From Lytechinus variegatus (lineage: Eukaryota > Echinodermata > Echinoidea > Temnopleuroida > Toxopneustidae), in assembly GCF_018143015.1 (NCBI RefSeq), contig NC_054756.1, positions 22,315,298-22,379,297 on the forward strand: a stretch of 64,000 nucleotides of DNA, given 5' to 3'. A program made the position numbers and the translations under genes. Below, piece by piece: positions 27,101 to 38,651 of this stretch. A model generated the notes under the pieces. It was not told the origin of the DNA. It searched no databases and saw only the letters and a program-made list of their open reading frames with translations. The first letter of the stretch is position 1; the number at the start of each line of letters is the position of its first letter.

Positions 27101-30100
27101 GAAGGGGTTCGCCAGTCATAATAGTGGATGAGGGTCGCTATTCATAATAATGGAAGGGGTTCGCCAGTCATAATAATGGATGAGGGTCGCCAGTCATAAT
27201 AGTAGAAGGGGTTCGCCAGTCATAATAATGGATGAGGGTCGCCAGTCATAATAATGGATGAGGGTCGCTATTCATAATAATGGATGAGGGTCGCCAGTCA
27301 TAATAATGGATGAGGGTCGCTATTCATAATAATGGATGGGGATCGCCAGTCATAATAGTGGATGAGGGTCACCAGTCATAATAGTAGAAGGGGTTCGCCA
27401 GTCATAATAATGGATGAGGGTCGCCAGTCATAATAGTAGAAGGGGTTCGCCAGCCATAATAATAGATGAGGGTCGCTATTCATAATAATGGATAAGGTTC
27501 GCCAGTCATAATAATAGATGAGGGTCGCCATTCATAATAATGGATGGGGATCGCCAGTCATAATAGTGGATGAGGGTCGCCAGTCATAATAGTAGAAGGG
27601 GTTCGCCAGTCATAATAATGGATGAGGGTCGCTATTCATAATAATGGATGAGGGTCGCCAGTCATAATAATGGATGAGGGTCGCTATTCATAATAATGGA
27701 TGGGGATCGCCAGTCATAATAGTGGATGAGGGTCGCCAGTCATAATAGTAGAAGGGGTTTGCCAGTCATAATAATGGATGAGGGTCGCCAGTCATAATAG
27801 TAGAAGGGGTTCGCCAGTCATAATAATGGATGAGGGTCGCCAGTCATAATAGTAGAAGGGGTTCGCCAGTCATAATAATGGATGAGGGTCGCCAGACATA
27901 ATAGTAGAAGGGGTTCGCCAGTCATAATAATGGATGAGGGTCGCCAGTCATAATAGTAGAAGGGGTTCGCCAGTCATAATAATGGATGAGGGTCGCCAGT
28001 CATAATAGTAGAAGGGGTTCGCCAGTCATAATAATGGATGAGGGTCGCCAGTCATAAAAGTAGAAGGGGTTCGCCAGTCATAATAATGGATGAGGGTCAC
28101 CAGTCATAATAGTGGATGAGGGTCGCCAGTCATAATAGTAGAAAGGGGTTCGCCAGTCATAATAATGGATGAGGGTCGCTATTCATAATAATGGATGAGG
28201 GTCGCTATTCATAATAATGGATGAGGGTCGCCAGTAATAATAATGGATGAGGGTCGCTATTCATAATAATGGATGGGGATCGCCAGTCATAATAGTGGAT
28301 GAGGGTCACCAGTCATAATAGTAGAAGGGGTTCGCCAGTCATAATAATGGATGAGGGTCGCCAGTCATAATAGTGGATGAGGGTCGCCAGTCATAATAGT
28401 AGAAAGGGTTCGCCAGTCATAATAATGGATGAGGGTCGCTATTCATAATAATGGATGAGGGTCGCTATTCATAATAATGGATGAGGGTCGCCAGTAATAA
28501 TAATGGATGAGGGTCGCTATTCATAATAATGGATGGGGATCGCCAGTCATAATAGTGGATGAGGGTCACCAGTCATAATAGTAGAAGGGGTTCGCCAGTC
28601 ATAATAATGGATGAGGGTCGCCAGTCATAATAGTAGAAGGGGTTCGCCAGTCATAATAATAGATGAGGGTCGCTATTCATAATAATGGATAAGGGTCGCC
28701 AGTCATAATAACGGATGAGGGTCGCTATTCATAATAATGGATGGGGATCGCCAGTCATAATAGTGGATGAGGGTCACCAGTCATAATAGTAGAAGGGGTT
28801 CGCCAGTCATAATAATGGATGAGGGTCGCCAGTCATAATAGTGGATGAGGGTCGCCAGTCATAATAGTAGAAAGGGTTCGCCAGTCATAATAATGGATGA
28901 GGGTCGCTATTCATAATAATGGATGAGGGTCGCTATTCATAATAATGGATGAGGGTCGCCAGTAATAATAATGGATGAGGGTCGCTATTCATAATAATGG
29001 ATGGGGATCGCCAGTCATAATAGTGGATGAGGGTCACCAGTCATAATAGTAGAAGGGGTTCGCCAGTCATAATAATGGATGAGGGTCGCCAGTCATAATA
29101 GTAGAAGGGGTTCGCCAGTCATAATAATAGATGAGGGTCGCTATTCATAATAATGGATAAGGGTCGCCAGTCATAATAACGGATGAGGGTCGCTATTCAT
29201 AATAATGGATGGGGATCGCCAGTCATAATAGTGGATGAGGGTCGCCAGTCATAATAGTAGAAGGGGTTCGCCAGTCATAATAATGGATGAGGGTCGCTAT
29301 TCATAATAATGGATGAGGGTCGCCAGTCATAATAATGGATGAGGGTCGCTATTCATAATAATGGATGGGGATCGCCAGTCATAATAGTGGATGAGGGTCG
29401 CCAGTCATAATAGTAGAAGGGGTTCGCCAGTCATAATAATGGATGAGGGTCGCCAGTCATAATAGTAGAAGGGGTTCGCCAGTCATAATAATGGATGAGG
29501 GTCGCCAGTCATAATAGTAGAAGGGGTTCGCCAGTCATAATAATGGATGAGGGTCGCTATTCATAATAATGGATGGGGATCGCCAGTCATAATAATGGAT
29601 GAGGGTCGCCAGTCATAATAGTAGAAGGGGATCGCCAGTCATAATAGTGGATGAGGGTCGCCAGTCATAATAGTAGAAGGGGTTCGCCAGTCATAATAAT
29701 GGATGAGGGTCGCCAGTCATAATAGTGGATGAGGACAATGGTTTGATAACTTTCACAGTGGCGTACCGTGGGTCACGGCATGGGGGGGGCGCCAGCAAAA
29801 TATTTGAATCACTGAGTGATTGCCAGTTATCATGGTTATACTGACCACAATTAGACCACAAACAGCGAGATTTTAAGAAATATATTTTAGGAATCCACTT
29901 AGAGTATGCATATCTCACCATAGTCATCTTATGCAAGTGCTAAGCGCTTGCTGATTTATTAGAATTACATCTGAACACATGAAACACTTTTTGCAGTCAT
30001 TGCAATTTTGATTATCAAACGCATCTGACAAATATTGCGAGCGCGAAGCGCGAGCTGAAAATTTAAATAATATAGACCTATAGTGGGGCATTCTAAGGTT

Positions 30101-32443
30101 TCTTTGTAGGAATTAACTAGGACCATATACGTATTTCATTAACCAAATCATGCGAGCGAGAGCTGAATTTTTTTGTTATTCAGATTAGGAGAAGGGATAT
30201 TTTAAAGACAGATTTTAGAAATTCATGAAGAGCTGTCATATCTCACCAATCCACTAAAGCGAACGTAATAATGGAAGGAAATGTTTCATAGATACGAAGA
30301 CCTTAACATGGGGCAATCACTTTTTGAGTCATGAAAAAGAAGCTATGTCACTAAATAAAACAGTGATAACTCAAGTGCTAGGAAACATATTTGGTTTATA
30401 TTGACTTGAAAACGGGATGTTTTAGTACAACAGGATTATATATCTCGTGAAACAGACAATGCGAGCACCAGGAACAATGAAGACGTAGGCCCTGGGCAAA
30501 TTATGTTTCATAAAGGTATGATTACAATGTTTCTTATGTAATGTAACAATTATCATATAATATAACATTATAATGAATAATATTTTCCTCTTCACCGCTA
30601 CGTTTCTCTTCCATTCTCCCTCTTTTCTCATTTTCCCCGTTTGTTTTTTTGTTCAGCTGATTGGAGGGGGGGGGGGGGCTGCCCCCATGCCCCCCTTAGT
30701 TACGCCACTGTGTGTCCATACGGCAACCCCCTCCAATATTATCTTTTTTTATCCCATCATGATGATGGTTTAATGGATTTATTATATGTTTCAATTTTTT
30801 TGACATTCCATCTTAATCCCTTCCCAAAGACCCAACATTGATGAATTTGAAGAAACCGGGGTTTCTCTTCAATGACATAAGTATTTCGTTTGGAAATGGT
30901 GAACTGGCTCTTTATTTGCATTTTATGATTAAATAATATTGTTTTATTTGTTTAGCGGTATTTTAGGAAGAATTTTCACCAATAGAACAATTATCTCTTG
31001 TGATACTTTTTTCATTTCTTTCGTAGAAAGTGTGTGTATGTGTGTGTGTGTGTGTGGGGGTGTTTGTTCGGGCCATCTCCCCCTCCTTGAAGGGGGGGGG
31101 GTATATCCCCATCCTCCGGGATTTACGCCAGTGCTGCTGCATGTTTGTAATATTTTTGCTGATTATGTAATTGTGTACATTTCCGATTCTCTATCTGGAT
31201 GAGCGTGGGTCTAGTATTCTTCTGTATTCTATTCTTCAATAATCAAGCAGTCTTATTTATATCATTAGTTTTGGGGTGTAACAATTCAAGGTGGGGGATG
31301 TTAACTTGTTCTGATTGGTCTATAGGTAACTGTCTATCAAACTTTCTCTGGTATAAGGGGTGTGGTGATGCTCTGTGCAAGTGACTCGGGCTGGAAGTGT
31401 GAGTCCTACTTCTTCCTTGAAGTTAGCTGACATCACTGGAGGTTGGTCATTAATGGTCAAGGTTTAGGATTTAAATGGCATTGGGGTTTTTGGATTCTTA
31501 GATGACATTGGGGGAGTTTGTAAACAAGTGAATGTGAATGACTGAAAGGATAACAGGAACTTAAATACATACTACATAAAATACTACATAACAATTCAAT
31601 GCGATTTACAGGTATGTTTACATGAAATTGATAAGTGGTATATAAACAATTGTTTAAAGATCAATGTTACTAGAATAAGTATTATGCTTATTTCAACTCG
31701 TTATTAAAAAAACAAAGGAAAATTTTATATAAAGCTTAATGGCAACTCAAACAAGTTAATTCTGTAAGATATTTAGGTGTTGAAGTTAATAATAATCTCA
31801 TATGAAATGTTCATGTCAAACATCTATGTAGATCAATAAGTTAAATGCTTTACGACATTTAAGTAAAACTCTTAAACCAGACTTACATAATACTTTATTG
31901 AAAAAAATAATCAGTCATGTATAGATCATGCTCGTTCCGTTTGGGGTAATTGTTCATTGAAAAACAGGGAACTTAATAGACTGCAAAGGCGAGCGGCACG
32001 TATTGTAATGAAAGAATATGATTTTCTATTAGTTGTACAGATTTAACTGAAATTGTGACAATCTTTTGATACAAGGAGGGATTTTTTTATGTATTTTAGC
32101 TTCTACCAATGTATATATGGACTTGCCCCTATTAGACTCTGTAATGATATTGAACTATTTACTGATAGACATGGATACACGTAATGCTGATTCACTGAAT
32201 GCTGTATTACCTATAAGCCAAATATTGAAAGTTTCAAGCAATCCTTTAAATTTAGTGCAATAAAGACATGGAACTCCTTGTCAAATGAACTCCAGAATAT
32301 TTCTAACCTCCTACATTTCAAGAGGTCGTACAAAAACAAGTATTTTTAAATTAACAGTAGACTGACCTTTTATCCATATTTTATTGTATACTTAACTGTC
32401 TAGTTAATTCTGTATTATGCTGTTGTACTCCTTTCTTTCCCCC

Positions 32444-32475
<32 letters not shown>

Positions 32476-35400
32476 ACTTCTGCCATATACTAAACCACAC
32501 TATTTCTCTTCCTGCTCTCTCTATTTTTTGCAACTTTTATTTTAAATTAAGCATATTCAGTATTTTAACTTAATTAAGTTTGTATGCATTTTTATTGTTA
32601 TTTCATATTCTTGATGTAACAGGACCGTGTTGAAAAACAGTGTTTTATTTGAACATTTTATCCTGTATAAAGATGTTTTAATAAATGATTAAATAAATAA
32701 ATCTATAAGAAATTTTTAACGTTAAGTCAACATTTTTCTTGCGACTTGACCTTCAATATCTTGAAATGTAATATTACTTTTCCTTGATATTCTGACTGAC
32801 CCAGGAAACCGGGACCATGAGAGGCTCAATCCCTCCCCTTGCCGTCCTTTTCAATAAACCAGTACAATGTTAACCCCCCCCCCCCCACAAACACACACAA
32901 ACATTTCGAACTTACCTAACCCAAGTCCCCCCTCCCAATTCGAAACCATACCGCAGTCAATTTCAAAACAGCAAGTCGCCAAAGGAGAATGCATAATCAT
33001 TATGGCTGGATAGGCCTATCTCATCTTATCCCAAATAATTTGATATCATAATTAATTGAGATATATATATGTTAACGTTTGGATTTGAATAATCTGCAGG
33101 GAGTCTTTTCCTTGCAGTGATACATTTTGAGATTGCGCCAAAGTTATTAAGAAATGTTTCCAATAAATAAATCCTATTATATCTGGCGACCCTCATCCAT
33201 TATTATGACTTGCGACCCTCATCTATTATTATGACTGGCGAACCCTTTCTACTATTATGAATAGCGACCCTTATCTACCATTATGACTGGCGAACCCCTT
33301 CTACTATTATGACTGGCGACCCTCATCCATTATTATGACTGGCGAACCCTTTGTTCTATTATGAATAGCGACCTTCATCCACTATTATGACTGGCGAACC
33401 CCTTCTACCATTATGACTGGCGACCCTCATCCATTGTTATGACTGGCGACCCTCATCCATTATTATGACTGACGACCCTCATCCATTATTATGACTGGCG
33501 ACCCTCTTCCACTATTATGACTGGCGAACCCCATCAACTATTATGAATAGCGACCCTCACCCATTATTATGACTGGCGAACCCCTTCTACTATTATGACT
33601 GGCGACCCTCATCCAGTATTATGACTGGCGAACCCCATCTACTATTATGACTGGCGACCCTCATCCATTATTATGACTGGCGAACCCCTTCTACTATTAT
33701 GACTGGCGACCCTCATCTATCATTATGACTGGCGAACCCTTTCTACTATTATGAATAGGGACCCTCATCTACCATTATGACTGGCGAACCCCTTCTACTA
33801 TTATGACTGGCGACCCTCATCTATCATTATGACTGGCGAACCCTGCTACTATTATGAATAGCGACCCTCATCCACTATTATGACTGGCGAACCTCATCTA
33901 TTATTATGACTCGCGACCCTCATCCATTATTATGACTGGCGAACCCCTTCTACTATTATGAATAGCGACCCTCATCCACTATTATGACTGGCGACCCTCA
34001 TCTATCATTATGACTGGCGAACCCCTTCTACTATTATGACTGGCGACCCTCTTCCACTATTATGACTGGCGACCCTCATCCATAATTATGAATAGCGACC
34101 CTCATCCATTATTATGGCTGGCGAACCCTATCTACTATTATGACTAGCGACCCTCTTCCACTATTATGACTGGCGACCCTCATCCATTATTATGAATAGC
34201 GACCCTCACCCATTATTATGACTGGCGAACCCCTTCTACTATTATGACTGGCGAACCCCTTCTACTATTATGACTGGCGATCCTCATCTATCATTATGAC
34301 TGGCGAACCCCTGCTACTATTATGAATAGCGACCCTCATCCACTATTATGACTGGCGAACCCCTTCTACCATTATGACTGGCGACCCTCATCCATTGTTA
34401 TGACTGGCGACCCTCATCCATTATTATGACTGACGACCCTCATCCATTATTATGACTGGCGAACCCCTTCTACTATTATGACTGGCGACCCTCTTCCACT
34501 ATTATGACTGGCGACCCTCATCCATTATTATGAATAGCGACCCTCACCCATTATTATGACTGGCGAACCTCATCTATTATTATGACTAGCGACCCTCATC
34601 CATTATTATGACTGGCGAACCCCTTCTACTATTATGAATAGCGACCCTCATCCACTATTATGACTGGCGACCCTCATCTATCATTATGACTGGCGAACCC
34701 TTTCTACTATTATGAATAGCGACCCTCATCTACCATTATGACTGGCGAACCCCTTCTGCTATTATGACTGGCGACCCTCATCTATCATTATGACTGGCGA
34801 ACCCTTTCAACTATTATGAATAGCGACCCTTATCTACCATTATGACTGGCGAACCCCTTCTACTATTATGACTGGCGACCCTCATCTATTATTATGACTA
34901 GCGACCCTCATCCATTATTATGACTGGCGAACCCCTTCTACTATTATGAATAGCGACCCTCATCCACTATTATGACTGGCGACCCTCATCTATCATTATG
35001 ACTGGCGAACCCTTTCTACTATTATGAATAGCGACCCTTATCTACCATTATGACTGGCGAACCCCTTCTACTATTATGAATAGCGACCCTCATCCACTAT
35101 TATGACTGGCGACCCTCATCTATCATTATGACTGGCGAACCCTTTCTACTATTATGAATAGCGACCCTCATCTACCATTATGACTGGCGAACCCCTTCTG
35201 CTATTATGACTGGCGACCCTCATCTATCATTATGACTGGCGAACCCTTTCTACTATTATGAATAGCGACCCTTATCTACCATTATGACTGGTGAACCCCT
35301 TCTACTATTATGACTGGCGACCCTCATCTATTATTATGACTAGCGACCCTCATCCATTATTATGACTGGCGAACCCCTTCTACTATTATGAATAGCGACC

Positions 35401-38400
35401 CTCATCCACTATTATGACTGGCGACCCTCATCTATCATTATGACTGGCGAACCCTTTCTACTATTATGAATAGCGACCCTCATCCACTATTATGACTGGC
35501 GAACCTCATCTATTATTATGACTAGCGACCCTCATCCATTATTATGACTGGCGAACCCCTTCTACTATTATGAATAGCGACCCTCATCCACTATTATGAC
35601 TGGCGACCCTCATCTATCATTATGACTGGCGAACCCTTTCTACTATTATGAATAGCGACCCTCATCTACCATTATGACTGGCGAACCCCTTCTGCTATTA
35701 TGACTGGCGACCCTCATCTATCATTATGACTGGCGAACCCTTTCTACTATTATGAATAGCGACCCTTATCTACCATTATGACTGGCGAACCCCTTCTACT
35801 ATTATGACTGGTGACCCTCATCCATTATTATGACTGGCGAACCCTTTGTTCTATTATGAATAGCGACCTTCATCCACTATTATGACTGGCGAACCCCTTC
35901 TACCATTATGACTGGCGACCCTCATCCATTGTTATGACTGGCGACCCTCATCCATTATTATGACTGACGACCCTCATCCATTATTATGACTGGCGAACCC
36001 CTTCTACCATTATGACTGGCGACCCTCATCCCCTATTATGACTGGCGACCCTTATGATCAATGTAGCCTCTTCCTTTTTATGACTAGCGACCCTCATCTA
36101 GTATTATGAATTCCGCCCCTCATTGTTGATTATGACTGGCGATCCTTATGATCAATTACCCTTATGGTCCATTATGAATAGCAACCCTTATCTTGCATTA
36201 TGAAAATCGGACCTTATGACCCATGGTCCTTATGACCTTATGACTAGCGACCCCTTTTGCCTATTATGACTAGCGAGCTTTTGGGTATAGGATTTTACAC
36301 GTTATGACTAGCGGTCCTTATGACCAGTTAGTATTATGACTTATGGTCCTTATGACTGACGGGCTTATCCCTTGGATATCGTTTATGATAAGATTATTTG
36401 GAAACTATTTCATCCGTAAAGACTTGGAATCAGAAGCCAATCCAGGAAATTCATCCCAAAGTGTTTGGGAGGAGGGGGGGGGGGGTGTTCAGAAAAAAAC
36501 CCCGAAAGACTCCCCGAATGAAGATGATTTATGTCACGAAGAAGTTGATAAGAAATAACAAAATACAACAAACAAACAAACAAGAAATCTTTACTTTCAT
36601 ACTCTATGTCCCCAACATACCCCTATACAAATATATTGATGACTCTCGACTCTCAAGGGGGGGGGGGGGGGCGGATGTGCCCCCCACCCCGGATCCGCCA
36701 CTGGTACGATTGTTGTAAAGATTTGTAAAGATGTTTAAAGGCGTGACTGTAGCATACCGGAAAAGGGAAAGTCAGGCTCTACTTTATAAATAGATTTCCA
36801 TATTTGTAAAAGTTTTGTCTGTGTTGTAGGTTTTACATGGAATTCGAGAAACACTTTGTATTGTTCTTATTCAACAGTATAGACACAGTGCTGTTTTTTT
36901 AAATGATAATCACATTCACGTTCCTCCAATTAGGTTATGATTAAATACACAGATGAATATAGTGTGGATTGCTATATTTAGAATGTAAAGATGTTATCCA
37001 ACTTTTCCCTTATAAACTATTTTAGCCCGGCGTCGACTCAGCGGTAGTTTTCAATATTCAAATCCAAAACAAAAACAAATGATCTTGATATATGAAATCT
37101 CAAATGGACAGATTCTAAACCTCAAAATGACTATCTTTTTTTGCCAAGTAATTATTAATTTTTCATAAAATTCCTACAAAGCTCCCCTCTGATGGGGGTA
37201 TCGTTTCCCCGATGTTTCACTCATTAAAATTTCTTTTTCGAATATATCGGGATCGGCAACAACATCCTATTTAATCACATGACTTATCATACGACGTACA
37301 GGGGAAGTGATGAAGGAGACCGGAAGCCAGGGGACCCACACCCCAGATGAACACGGGAGATCTTCAGCAGAGCCCGACACACAAGCCAAGACAGACTCAG
37401 CGTCCAAACAATCGATAGCGAGGGCACCCCCGGATGTGACTGCGCCAAGCCATATTTTCGGGGTAATGTTCATTTACCTTTCTAGCGCCTTCAATAGTTT
37501 ATTTTCTCCTCCTTCCGTTTTGTATTTCTGCTATTTTTCTAATCATTTAGTTATTAAATTTGTCATGTGTTTTCTCCCTTTTTATCAATACAGATATGTT
37601 TATTGCTTGATTTGCTATTTTTTTCATTTGAATTTCAACCCAATAATTTTAGGTTAATGAATGAATCACGTGTAAAAATTAATACTAATAATGGTTCATT
37701 CTTTTGAGTTCTCAAAACGAAAGCCCGGCTAACGAATTGACAACTCATCAATTCACATTACCAGTGATACCTCATTACAGAGTGAAAAATTACATTCCAT
37801 AGTTCAAAGTGAATTTCACTTCTGTTATTTTCAATCTATGTTTGACCATGGACCCGCTACTCTAGTTGGTCCACGGTTTGAATTTGATATTCATCGGCCT
37901 TCAAATATGGCTTGTGTGGTTTCATAAATTGGTATTTTTACGTATTAATACGAACGTCTGGGAAACATAAATTGGTATGTCACCATATGAAGCTGTTTAT
38001 CAGGTTTACTCTGAATATGGTTTGTTATTTGCCTAAAAAAGTCCTTTGCAATAAAAGCTTATTTTCTTCCTTTTTTTCATCTCCCTCGTCTTCTTCTGAT
38101 TCTCCCTCCTCCTCTGCCTCTTGGCTTCTTATCAATAAATTATTATTATTTTATTTGGCATTTAAAAAAAGAAAGAATACAAACAGATCAGAGACAAGAT
38201 CAATCAAACTTGTACATAATAGAGAAAAATAAGACCTGGATGAGGGTTGGAGAGGCTGCCTGGGTATGGAAAGGGCTAACTTAATAGCCATAACCCACAG
38301 GTCCTCCTCCCCAAACCTCCCAACCCCATCCAGGTCAGAACACTGATGGTATCATTTCCGTCACTTTTGGTTTTGCTTGGTTTATATTGCTGACATTGTA

Positions 38401-38604
38401 TCTGTTCGGGCCTATCTTTTACCCATCCATGCATTCCACCATCTTCATCACCACCTTCATCATCACCACCACCACCGCCATCATCATCATCACCACCACC
38501 ACCACCACCATCACTATCATCATTATCATATCATCATCATCATCATCATCATCATCGTCATCATCATAACATCATCATCATCATCATCACATCATCATCA
38601 TCAC

Positions 38605-38651
<47 letters not shown>

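Larger units (their letters stand above)
29736..33182. other. Central domain of the foldback element
   Basis: Non-satellite sequence between the two arms. It contains a CAGTGGCGTA-ended MITE (29756-30710), a (TG)n patch near 31030-31055 with a G-rich MITE remnant up to about 31133, a LINE 3' fragment (31618-32700), a TC run at 32443-32476 and unassigned AT-rich sequence. No transposase or other intact open frame was recognised. If the LINE and MITE are later insertions, the original centre was about 1.4 kb. Confidence 0.7.
23909..36371. mobile_element. Giant foldback-type transposon with tandem-repeat arms
   Basis: A 12,463-bp structure in the NOL4 intron. The two arms (23909-29735 and 33183-36371) consist of the same 26-bp unit in opposite orientation, and the centre (29736-33182) is not repetitive in that way. 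The outermost 27 bases of the arms are inverted repeats matching at 22 positions (GGGGTCC..CAGTCATAAGGACC against GGGATAA..CAGTCATAAGGACC). An exact 8-bp direct repeat flanks them. Long inverted arms made of short tandem repeats define foldback elements (Drosophila FB, and as I recall the TU elements of sea urchins). No transposase is visible, so it should be non-autonomous. Superfamily is uncertain: 8-bp duplications fit hAT, Mutator-like or P/Galileo-like enzymes. Confidence 0.8.

Noticed and set aside
23909..29735. Regular repeats resembling a CRISPR array
   Set aside because: The 26-bp units are directly tandem with no unique spacers, vary internally in blocks, and lie in a eukaryotic intron.
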